This document shows, piece by piece, positions 10,045 through 17,484 of a stretch of 64,000 nt of DNA. The stretch spans positions 248,001-312,000 of the forward strand of contig NZ_BMXK01000002.1 of the NCBI RefSeq assembly GCF_014651715.1. The letters run 5' to 3'. Position 1 is the stretch's first letter, and the number at the start of each line of letters is the position of its first letter. The notes below the pieces were generated by a model, which saw only the letters and a list, made by a program, of their open reading frames with translations, was not told the DNA's origin and ran no database searches. Source of the stretch: Zhihengliuella salsuginis. Its GTDB lineage: Bacteria; Actinomycetota; Actinomycetes; Actinomycetales; Micrococcaceae. The translations under genes were made by a program, and so were the position numbers.

Positions 10045-11385
10045 ATGGCACACGGACTTTTCCGCCTCGCAACGGCCGGCAGCGTCGACGACGGCAAATC
10101 AACTCTGGTGGGCCGCCTGCTGCACGACGCCAAGGCCATCCTCGCCGATTCGCTCGACGACATCCGCCGCGTCTCGGCCGAACGCGGGTTCGGCGGAGAC
10201 GAGCCGGCGCTCGACCTCGCCCTGGTGACCGACGGCCTGCGCGCCGAGCGCGAGCAGGGCATCACCATCGACGTCGCCTACCGCTACTTCACGACGCCGG
10301 CGCGCAGCTTCATCCTGGCCGACTGCCCCGGCCACGTGCAGTACACCCGCAACACGGTGACCGGCGCCTCCACGGCCGATGCCGCCGTCGTGCTGGTCGA
10401 CGCCCGCAACGGCGTGGTCGAGCAGACCCGCCGCCACCTGGGCGTGCTCGGGCTGCTGCGCGTCCCGCAGGTGATCGTCGCGGTGAACAAGATGGACCTG
10501 ATCGGCTGGGACGCCTCCGCGTTCGCTGCCCTCGAGTCCCAGGTCACCGCCGTCGCCCGCGAGCTCGACATCGAGAGCGTCACGGTCATCCCGGTCAGCG
10601 CCCTAGACGGCGACAACGTCGTCGACCGCGGCGTCTCCGCGCCCTGGTACACGGGGCCGACGCTGCTCGAGCTGCTCGAGACCCTGCCGGTGGCCGTGGA
10701 GCAGCACGTGGCCCGGCTCGACGTGCAGCTCGTCATCCGCCCGCAGGGTGCGCTGCAGCCGGGCTACGACGCCGAGGCGTTCCGCGACTTCCGCGGCTAC
10801 GCGGGCACCGTCAGCGGCGGCAGCCTGCGCGTCGGCGATGCCGTCCAGGTGCTCAGTGCCGGCCGGCCCTACACGGCCAGCATCGAGGGCCTGCGCTCCA
10901 CGACCGGCCCGATCGAGGCCGCCCACGCGGGGGACGCCGTCGTCGTCGAGCTCGACGCCGACATCGACGTCGCCCGCGGCGACACGATCGTCGCCGGTGA
11001 ACTGTCGGAGCCGACCCGCGAGTTCGCCGCCGAGGTCTGCCTGCTCTCGGACGTCCCGGTAGGCCCCGGCCAGCGCGTGCTGATCAAGCACGGTGCGCAG
11101 GTCGTCCAGGCCAAGGTGGAGGGCATCGACCACGTCCTGCGGGTCTCCGACTTCTCGAAGCACCCGGCGGACCGCCTCGGACTGAACGACCTCGGGCTCG
11201 TGCGCCTGCGCACCGCGGTCCCGCTCGCGGTCACCGACTACCGCGACAGCCGGACCGCCGGATCCTTCCTGATGATCGACCCGCAGGACGGCACCACGCT
11301 GGCGGCCGGCATGATCGAGTCGGACGCGGGTGCCGCGCACGGTGCGGCCGACGGCAGCCGAGTCCCGGAACATGTCGCGGCCTGA
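10045..11385 (+). CDS. cysN: Sulfate adenylyltransferase subunit 1 (GTPase)
   Basis: CysN couples GTP hydrolysis to sulfate activation by CysD. It is an EF-Tu-like GTPase with P-loop GSVDDGKST (residues 12-20), a DCPGH switch motif and the NKMD guanine-specificity motif, followed by the beta-barrel domains. At 446 residues it lacks the fused CysC APS-kinase domain found in some actinobacteria, consistent with direct APS reduction. The start abuts the cysD stop. Its 3' end overlaps the next gene by 14 bases in another frame. Confidence 0.95.
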   Translation: MAHGLFRLATAGSVDDGKSTLVGRLLHDAKAILADSLDDIRRVSAERGFGGDEPALDLALVTDGLRAEREQGITIDVAYRYFTTPARSFILADCPGHVQYTRNTVTGASTADAAVVLVDARNGVVEQTRRHLGVLGLLRVPQVIVAVNKMDLIGWDASAFAALESQVTAVARELDIESVTVIPVSALDGDNVVDRGVSAPWYTGPTLLELLETLPVAVEQHVARLDVQLVIRPQGALQPGYDAEAFRDFRGYAGTVSGGSLRVGDAVQVLSAGRPYTASIEGLRSTTGPIEAAHAGDAVVVELDADIDVARGDTIVAGELSEPTREFAAEVCLLSDVPVGPGQRVLIKHGAQVVQAKVEGIDHVLRVSDFSKHPADRLGLNDLGLVRLRTAVPLAVTDYRDSRTAGSFLMIDPQDGTTLAAGMIESDAGAAHGAADGSRVPEHVAA

Positions 11386-12433
11386 GACCCGTGCGCGCCG
11401 CCGTGCATGGGGCGCGGGAGCCGGCGTGGTGCTGCTCGCCCTGGTGGCGATCGGCACCGCGTTCGTCCCGTCGCCGCAGCTGGCGGCGAAGGCGACGGAT
11501 CTAGGCCCGGCCGAGGAGCTCCGGCTCGGGTACTTCGCGACTGTGACCCACGTCCCGGCGCTCGTCGGGCTCGAACGGGGGATCCTCGCCGACGGGCTCG
11601 ACCCGGACGGCACGCGGCTCGAGACGCAGGTCTTCACCGCGGGCCCGTCCGCCATGGAGGCGATCAACGCGGGCGCGATCGACGCCGCCTATGTGGGCCC
11701 GAGCCCGGCGATCGCCTCCTACCTCGGCAGCGACGGGGCGTCGATCCGCGTCGTGGCCGGGGCGACCAGCGGCGGCGCGTATCTCGTGGCCCAGCCGGGC
11801 ACGACCGACGTCGCCGGCCTGGCCGGCGGCGAGATCGCGACCCCGCAGTACGCCGGTACGCAGGACGTCGCGGCCCGCGACTACCTGCGCTCCCACGGCG
11901 CGGAGGACGACGTCGCCATCAGCCACGCGGCCGCCGGCACGGCCGTCCAGCTCTTCGCCCGCGGTGCTGTCGCGGCCGCCTGGCAGCCCGAACCCTGGGC
12001 CTCGATGCTCGTGGAGGAGCACGACGGGGAGATCCTCGTCGACGAACGCGACCTCTGGCCCGGCGGCGACTTCCCGACGAGCGTCCTGGTCGTCTCCCAG
12101 AAGTTCGCGGGACAGCACCCGGAGACCGTGGCACGGCTCGTCGAGGCCAACGAGCGGAGCATCCGCTGGGCCGACGAGCACCCCGACCAGCTGGTCGACG
12201 TCGCCGATGCGGCGATCCAGCGGGCCGCGGGAGAGAACCTGTCCCGGTCCGTCCTGGCGAGTGCGATCGACGGAATGAGATTCACCGCCGACCCGCTGGC
12301 CGGAACGTACCCGGTCCTGCTCGAGCGGGCCCGGGAGACCGGAGTCCTCCCGGGGGCCGGCCCCGGGGGCCTGGACGGGCTGATCGACACCGACTGGCCG
12401 AAGAGCGATACCGAAGGAGGTCAGGGACCATGA
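11372..12433 (+). CDS. ABC transporter substrate-binding protein, aliphatic sulfonate (SsuA/TauA) type
   Basis: The 353-residue protein begins with an Arg-rich n-region and a hydrophobic segment (residues about 11-27), a signal peptide or membrane anchor without a lipobox Cys. It continues with an NMT1/SsuA-like periplasmic-binding fold (LRLGYFATVTHVPALVG, then AINAGAIDAAYVGPSPA). The position between cysN and an SsuB-like ATPase suggests capture of sulfonates or another sulfur oxyanion outside the membrane; the exact ligand cannot be read. ATG 11372 is chosen because it starts directly before the basic n-region; an ATG at 11330 would extend it by 14 residues. It overlaps its ATPase gene by ATGA. 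Confidence 0.82.
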   Translation: MSRPETRARRRAWGAGAGVVLLALVAIGTAFVPSPQLAAKATDLGPAEELRLGYFATVTHVPALVGLERGILADGLDPDGTRLETQVFTAGPSAMEAINAGAIDAAYVGPSPAIASYLGSDGASIRVVAGATSGGAYLVAQPGTTDVAGLAGGEIATPQYAGTQDVAARDYLRSHGAEDDVAISHAAAGTAVQLFARGAVAAAWQPEPWASMLVEEHDGEILVDERDLWPGGDFPTSVLVVSQKFAGQHPETVARLVEANERSIRWADEHPDQLVDVADAAIQRAAGENLSRSVLASAIDGMRFTADPLAGTYPVLLERARETGVLPGAGPGGLDGLIDTDWPKSDTEGGQGP

Positions 12434-13164
12434 GCGTGGAACTGAGCGAGACGACGCTGCGCTACGGCGACGGGCCGGTCGTGCTGGACGGCCTGACGGA
12501 ATCGATCCAGCCGGGCGAGTTCGTCGCCCTGCTCGGGGCCTCGGGCTGCGGGAAGTCCTCCCTGCTCAACGTACTGGCCGGGCTGCTGGAGCCCACCGGC
12601 GGCAGCGTCGAGGTCCCCGACGACGGCGCGGCCTTCATGTTCCAGGACCCCACGCTGCTGCCGTGGCTCACGGCCCAGGACAACGTGGAGCTCGCCCTGC
12701 GCCTCGCCGGGGTGCCGCGCGCCGAGCGCTCCGGCCGGGCCCGCGAGCTGATCGATCTGGTGCAGCTCGGCCACGCCCGCACGAAGAAGCCGCACGAGAT
12801 GTCCGGCGGGATGCGCCAGCGCGTCGCCCTCGCCCGGGCCCTGGCCCAGAGGCGGAGGCTGCTGCTCATGGACGAGCCGTTCGCGGCCCTCGACGCGATC
12901 ACCCGCGACATGCTGCACGAGGAGCTGCGGGCCATCTGGCAGCGCACGGGCATGACGATCGTCTTCGTCACGCACAACGTGCGCGAGGCGATCCGCCTGG
13001 CCGGGCGGATCCTCGTCCTCTCCTCGCACCCCGGCCGCGTGATCGACACCCGGACCATCACCGACGACTTCAGGGCGGACCCCGCCCGGGCCGCCGCACT
13101 CGCGGCGGAGCTGACCGACGTCCTCAGGAAGGAGCAGTTCAAACATGAGCACCTTGATCGATGA
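12430..13164 (+). CDS. ABC transporter ATPase, sulfonate/nitrate (SsuB) type
   Basis: This 244-residue nucleotide-binding protein energises the importer. Walker A is GASGCGKSS, the Q-loop lies in FMFQDPTLLPW, the ABC signature is MSGGMRQR, Walker B is LLLMDEPF, and the switch His is in VTHN. The sequence belongs to the taurine/sulfonate/nitrate importer family. Start ATG 12430 overlaps the binding-protein stop by 4 bases and is preceded by GGAGG. Its 3' end overlaps the permease gene by 20 bases. Confidence 0.9.
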   Translation: MSVELSETTLRYGDGPVVLDGLTESIQPGEFVALLGASGCGKSSLLNVLAGLLEPTGGSVEVPDDGAAFMFQDPTLLPWLTAQDNVELALRLAGVPRAERSGRARELIDLVQLGHARTKKPHEMSGGMRQRVALARALAQRRRLLLMDEPFAALDAITRDMLHEELRAIWQRTGMTIVFVTHNVREAIRLAGRILVLSSHPGRVIDTRTITDDFRADPARAAALAAELTDVLRKEQFKHEHLDR

Positions 13165-14041
13165 ACGCTCCCGCACCGGGCCGGACCCCGAGGGCGCAAT
13201 CGCCCCGCCGGCGCGCTCCTCCGCATCGCGGCCGCGCCGCGGGGCGCTCGCCCGGGCCTGGTCCAAGGCGGCACCCCCGCTGGCCGCCGTCGTCGTGCTC
13301 GTCAGCCTGTGGCAGATCGCCGCGTGGGCCTCGCCCATGCGGGACGACCTGTTCCCGGGGCCCGGCGCGGTCCTCGCCACCGCGGGCCGGGTCGTCGGCG
13401 ACGGGACCCTGCCCTCCGCGGCGGCGACCTCGCTCTGGCGGGGGCTCAGCGGGTTCGCCGTCGCGCTCGTCATCGCGACGCCGCTCGCCCTCGCGCTCGC
13501 CCACGCCCCGTGGCTGCGCCGGGCGGTCGGCCCGCTGGTCTCCGCGCTGCAGGTGCTGCCGTCGGTCGCCTGGGTGCCCGCCGCGATCATCGTCTTCGGG
13601 CTGACCGACGCGACCATCTACGCGGTCATCCTCCTGGGCGCGATCCCGTCGATCGTCAACGGCCTGCTCGCGGGCATCGACATGATCCCGGGCCAGTACC
13701 GGGCGCTCTCGCACGTGCTCGGCGCCCGCCGGCTCCAGCACATCCTGCTGGTCGAGCTGCCCGCGGCGCTGCCCGGGTACGTCTCCGGCCTGCGCCAGGG
13801 CTGGGCGTTCTCGTGGCGCTCGCTCATGGCCGCGGAGCTGATCGCCGTCGGCGGCTCCCTCGGCCTCGGCGTCGGCTCGCTGCTGCAGCGCGGCCGGGAC
13901 CTCGCCGACCTCGGCCTGGTGGCCCTCATCATCCTCGTCATCCTCGCGATCGGCATCGTCGTCGAGCTCCTGGTCTTCGCGCCGTGGGAGCGGCGGCTGC
14001 TCGCCGGACGCGGACTCAGCCCGAAGGGGGCCGACGCATGA
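13145..14041 (+). CDS. ABC transporter permease, sulfonate (SsuC) type
   Basis: The 298-residue integral membrane protein has a disordered basic N-terminus of about 40 residues, then roughly six hydrophobic segments. The cytoplasmic EAA-like loop is visible as SHVLGARRLQHILLVELPA. It forms the channel of the importer with the upstream ATPase and binding protein. The gene overlaps the ATPase gene by 20 bases and cobA by 4 bases. The N-terminal extension of polar residues is longer than usual for the family. Confidence 0.9.
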   Translation: MSTLIDERSRTGPDPEGAIAPPARSSASRPRRGALARAWSKAAPPLAAVVVLVSLWQIAAWASPMRDDLFPGPGAVLATAGRVVGDGTLPSAAATSLWRGLSGFAVALVIATPLALALAHAPWLRRAVGPLVSALQVLPSVAWVPAAIIVFGLTDATIYAVILLGAIPSIVNGLLAGIDMIPGQYRALSHVLGARRLQHILLVELPAALPGYVSGLRQGWAFSWRSLMAAELIAVGGSLGLGVGSLLQRGRDLADLGLVALIILVILAIGIVVELLVFAPWERRLLAGRGLSPKGADA

Positions 14042-14859
14042 ACAGCGAAACCCGCACGACGACGGCGCGCACCGGCGCCGGAACCGTCACCCTGGTGGGG
14101 GCGGGGCCGGGCGCGGCCGACCTCATCACGCTGGCCGGGGCGCGCGCCCTGGCGGGCGCCGACGTCGTCCTGATGGACCGGCTCGCCCCGCGCGAGCTGC
14201 TCGAGCACACCGGGCCCGGCACGCGGGTGATCGACGTCGGCAAGGCGCCCGGGGCGCACGTGGCCACGCAGGACCAGATCAACGTGCGGCTCGTCGCCGA
14301 GGCGCGCGCCGGGCACCGGGTGGTGCGGCTCAAGGGCGGCGACCCCTACGTGCTCGGCCGCGGCGGGGAGGAGGCGGCGTTCCTGCGCGAGCACGGGATC
14401 GACGTCAGCGTGGTCCCCGGGGTGACCTCGGCGGTCTCCGTGCCCGCGGCGGCCGGGATCCCGGTCACGCACCGCGGCCTCGCGACCGGGTTCACCGTGG
14501 TGACCGGGCACGAGGAGCTCGGCGACGTGCCCGTGCGGGCCGACCACACGCTCGTCGTGCTGATGGGCGTCGCCCGGCTCGAGTCGACCGTCGCGGCCCT
14601 GCGCTCGCGCGGGCTCGACGGCACCACGCCGGTCGCCATCGTCGAGCGCGGCTTCCTGCCCGACCAGCGCAGCACCATCGCCACCCTGGCGACCATCGCG
14701 GCCCGCGCCCGGGCGATCGGCGTGTCGAACCCGGCCGTCATCGTCATCGGCGACGTCGTCACCCTCGCCGACATGGAACGCGAGGACTTCTTCACCTCAG
14801 CTCTCGCCGCCGAGCAGTCGGCGGCCCATCCGAACCTGACAGCAAAGGAACTCTCATGA
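14038..14859 (+). CDS. cobA: Uroporphyrinogen-III C-methyltransferase
   Basis: The 273-residue SAM-dependent enzyme methylates uroporphyrinogen III twice to precorrin-2, the first step towards siroheme. The tetrapyrrole methyltransferase motifs are present: VGAGPGAADLITL near the N-terminus, the LKGGDPYVLGRGGEEA motif, and VVPGVTSA. No fused dehydrogenase/ferrochelatase domain is present, so the later siroheme steps must be encoded elsewhere. Its place in the cluster fits supply of siroheme for the sulfite reductase. It is coupled by 4-base overlaps on both sides. Confidence 0.93.
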   Translation: MNSETRTTTARTGAGTVTLVGAGPGAADLITLAGARALAGADVVLMDRLAPRELLEHTGPGTRVIDVGKAPGAHVATQDQINVRLVAEARAGHRVVRLKGGDPYVLGRGGEEAAFLREHGIDVSVVPGVTSAVSVPAAAGIPVTHRGLATGFTVVTGHEELGDVPVRADHTLVVLMGVARLESTVAALRSRGLDGTTPVAIVERGFLPDQRSTIATLATIAARARAIGVSNPAVIVIGDVVTLADMEREDFFTSALAAEQSAAHPNLTAKELS

Positions 14860-16316
14860 CTGAAACCGCCACCGACCAGCCGACCGGCCGCCTGTTGCGC
14901 GTCGCGATCGTCGGAGCCGGCCCCGCCGGCATCTACGCCGCCGACCTGCTGGGGAAGTCCCCGCAGGTCGCCGGGGGAGAGGTGCGCCTCGCCGTCGACC
15001 TCTTCGACGAGCTGCCGACCCCGTTCGGGCTCATCCGCTACGGCGTCTCGCCGGACCACCCCCGCATCAAGGGCATCATCAACGCCCTGCACAAGGTGCT
15101 CGAGAAGGACTGGATCCGCTTCTTCGGCAACGTGGCGCTCGGGCGCGACCTGTCGCTGCCGGACCTGAAGGCCCGCTACGACGCCGTGATCGTCGCGACC
15201 GGCGCCCAGAAGGACGCGGACCTGAACATCCCCGGCATCGAGCTCGAGGGGTCGTTCGGCGGCGCCGACTTCGTCTCCTGGTACGACGCCCACCCGGATG
15301 TTCCGCGGCAGTGGCCCCTCGACGCGAAAGAGGTCGCGGTGCTCGGCAACGGCAACGTCGCCCTCGACGTCGCCCGCATCCTCTCCAAGCACGCGGACCA
15401 GCTGCTCTCCACGGAGATCCCGGACCACGTCTACGAGCAGTTGAACGACTCGGCGGTCACGGACGTGCACGTCTTCGGCCGCCGCGGCCCGGCCCAGGTG
15501 AAGTTCACGCCGCTTGAGCTGCGCGAGCTCTCGCACAGCCAGGACGTCGACATCGTGCTCTACCCGGAGGACTTCGAGTTCGACGCCGGCTCGGATGCCG
15601 AGATCAAGTCCAACAACCAGGTCAAGACCATGGTCTCCACGCTCACGAACTGGCTCGTCGAGCAGGACGACCGCGAGGAGAACCCGGAGCACGTGCCCGC
15701 GAGCCGGCGCCTGCACCTGCACTTCCTGCAGTCGCCGATCGAGCTGCTCGGCGAGGATGGGATGGTCACGGGTCTGCGCGTCGAGCGCAACGAGCTCGAC
15801 GGCAGCGGCGGCGCCCGCGGCACGGGGGAGTACGTCGACTACGAGGTCGGCGGCGTCTACCGCGCGGTCGGCTACTTCGGGTCCGCGCTCGACGGGATCG
15901 AGTACGACGGCGCGCGCGGCGTCGTCCCGAATGTCGAGGGACGGGTCCTCGACGCAGACGGCTCCCCGGTTCCGGGGCTCTACGCGACGGGTTGGATCAA
16001 GCGCGGCCCGGTCGGCCTCATCGGCCACACGAAGGGCGACGCGCAGGAGACCATCACCCACCTGCTCGCCGACGCCCCGGCGTTTCCCGGCGTCCAGGTC
16101 GAGGAGCCGATCGAGACGCTGCTGCACGAGCGCGGTGTGACGTACACCGACTGGAACGGCTGGCTCGACCTCGACGAGCACGAGCGCGCCCTGGGGGCGG
16201 CCGCCGGCGAGGTCCCGACCCGCTTCGGCCCGGTCACCCGGCAGCGCGTGAAGGTCGTCGAACGCGAGACCATGATCGAGCACTCCGCCGCCCGCGAGTT
16301 CGCCGGCAACCCGTAG
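14856..16316 (+). CDS. Ferredoxin-NADP reductase, adrenodoxin-reductase-like (FprA family)
   Basis: The 486-residue flavoprotein has an N-terminal FAD-binding GAGPAGIYAADLL motif (about residues 20-32), the PFGLIRYGVSPDHP segment typical of adrenodoxin reductases, and a central NADP-binding VLGNGNVALDVARIL motif. It passes electrons from NADPH to a ferredoxin. Because it ends the sulfur operon, it probably powers the ferredoxin-dependent sulfite reductase; this role is inferred from context. A hairpin 17 bases after the stop probably ends the operon. Confidence 0.9.
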   Translation: MTETATDQPTGRLLRVAIVGAGPAGIYAADLLGKSPQVAGGEVRLAVDLFDELPTPFGLIRYGVSPDHPRIKGIINALHKVLEKDWIRFFGNVALGRDLSLPDLKARYDAVIVATGAQKDADLNIPGIELEGSFGGADFVSWYDAHPDVPRQWPLDAKEVAVLGNGNVALDVARILSKHADQLLSTEIPDHVYEQLNDSAVTDVHVFGRRGPAQVKFTPLELRELSHSQDVDIVLYPEDFEFDAGSDAEIKSNNQVKTMVSTLTNWLVEQDDREENPEHVPASRRLHLHFLQSPIELLGEDGMVTGLRVERNELDGSGGARGTGEYVDYEVGGVYRAVGYFGSALDGIEYDGARGVVPNVEGRVLDADGSPVPGLYATGWIKRGPVGLIGHTKGDAQETITHLLADAPAFPGVQVEEPIETLLHERGVTYTDWNGWLDLDEHERALGAAAGEVPTRFGPVTRQRVKVVERETMIEHSAAREFAGNP

Positions 16317-16332
16317 ACGGCGTCCCGGCCGT

Positions 16333-16381
16333 GATGCGCCGTCCGCGCCCGGTGGCCCACCGGTGCCGCGGGCGGCGCATC
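16333..16381 (+). terminator. Terminator of the sulfur-assimilation operon
   Basis: Arms at 16333-16347 and 16367-16381 pair over 15 bases with one G-T wobble. They follow the last sulfur-cluster gene. There is no marked T-run. Confidence 0.55.
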
Positions 16382-16398
16382 GCGCGTCCGGCAGCGGA

Positions 16399-16404
16399 TA
16401 GTCT
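16399..16404 (+). promoter_or_regulatory. -10 element for leaderless SDR gene
   Basis: TAGTCT ends 6 bases before the ATG at 16411, and no Shine-Dalgarno is present. This spacing puts the transcription start on the start codon. Confidence 0.5.
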
Positions 16405-16410
16405 GGGCGC

Positions 16411-17199
16411 ATGAACCCGAAGGTCCCGGCCCCCGATCCCGCAGCCCGCCCCTTCCGCACCGCCGTCGTGACCGGCGCCAGCACCGGCATCGGCGCGGCG
16501 ACCGTCCGGCAGCTCGCCCGCCAGGGGTGGGAGGTCTTCGCCGTCGCGCGCCGCTCCGAGCGGCTGGAGGCCCTGGCCGCGGAGACGGGCGCCGTGCCGG
16601 TGACCGCCGACATCACCGACGACGACGACGTCGCGCGCCTGCTCGCCACCGTCACCGCCGCCGGCGGCATCGACACGCTTGTGAACATCGCCGGCGGGGC
16701 CAGGGGCGCCGACTCCCTGGCCGGGGCCGACACCGCGGACTGGGAGTGGATGCTCCGGGTCAACGTGATCGGCACGATGAAGATCACGCGCGCGTTCCTC
16801 CCGATGCTCCGCGCCCACGGGCGCGGCACCGTGCTCAACCTCACCTCGACGGCCGGGCTCGTCAGCTACGAGGGCGGTTCCGGCTACAACGCGGCCAAGT
16901 TCGGCCAGCGCGGGATGACGCAGGCGCTGCGGCTCGAGGAGGCGGAGCACAACATCCGGGTCGTGGAGGTGCTGCCGGGCCTTGTCCGCACGGAGGAGTT
17001 CGCCCTCAACCGCCTCGGCGACGAGCAGGCGGCCCGGGACGTCTACGCCGGTGTCGACGAGCCCCTGACCGCCGGGGACGTCGCGGACCTCATCGCCTAC
17101 GCCGTCTCGGCGCCGCACCACGTGAACCTCGACGAGATCGTGGTCCGCCCGGTGGCGCAGGCCGCGGCGCACAAGGTGATTCGCAAGCCGCTAGACTAG
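16411..17199 (+). CDS. Short-chain dehydrogenase/reductase, YdfG-like
   Basis: The 262-residue classical SDR has the NAD(P)-binding TGASTGIG motif near residue 22, the NIAGG motif replacing the usual NNAG, catalytic Ser in LTSTAG and the Tyr-X3-Lys pair in YNAAK. The RR pair after the second beta strand (VARRSER) suggests NADPH preference. It resembles serine/3-hydroxy acid dehydrogenases of the YdfG type, but the substrate is not determinable. A -10 element lies just before its ATG, so it is probably an independent leaderless unit. Its stop codon overlaps the -10 element of the ileS leader. Confidence 0.85.
   Translation: MNPKVPAPDPAARPFRTAVVTGASTGIGAATVRQLARQGWEVFAVARRSERLEALAAETGAVPVTADITDDDDVARLLATVTAAGGIDTLVNIAGGARGADSLAGADTADWEWMLRVNVIGTMKITRAFLPMLRAHGRGTVLNLTSTAGLVSYEGGSGYNAAKFGQRGMTQALRLEEAEHNIRVVEVLPGLVRTEEFALNRLGDEQAARDVYAGVDEPLTAGDVADLIAYAVSAPHHVNLDEIVVRPVAQAAAHKVIRKPLD
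17192..17197 (+). promoter_or_regulatory. -10 element for the ileS T-box transcript
   Basis: TAGACT overlaps the SDR stop codon and lies shortly before the T-box leader. It predicts a transcription start near 17204. Confidence 0.45.
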
Positions 17200-17203
17200 G
17201 GGC

Positions 17204-17484
17204 ATACACTTGCAACTCCACCAGCGACGACCCGGCCATCACCGGTGAGCTTCCGGAAGAACAGCCCCTCCCAGGGCCCAGTAGAACCGGACGGGTAAGC
17301 CCGTCACAGCTGCCACAAGCGGCCGCGTGCCGTCGCCCTCGGGGAGGCGGAGCGCGGCAAGCGGGGTGGTACCGCGAGCCGAACGCCCAGGCGTGAAGCC
17401 CCGTCCCCGCATCGAGGACCCGGCGTCCCGCCCACCGGCGCGGGATGCGACAACCGATGCCAGGACTGCAGGAGAGACCCGCTG
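17204..17484 (+). promoter_or_regulatory. T-box riboswitch (tRNA-Ile sensing) upstream of ileS
   Basis: The 281-base leader contains the hallmark T-box GGGGTGGTACCGCG (17363-17376), whose TGGT (17367-17370) would pair with the uncharged tRNA 3' end (ACCA). A short stem (CCGG at 17232-17235 with CCGG at 17242-17245) presents ATC (17238-17240), an isoleucine specifier codon, in its loop. A perfect GACGGG/CCCGTC hairpin follows at 17290-17305. No T-run terminator precedes ileS, and the Shine-Dalgarno (AGGAG near 17470) lies at the end of the leader. This matches the known actinobacterial ileS class with an ultrashort stem I that controls translation initiation instead of termination. Confidence 0.9.
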
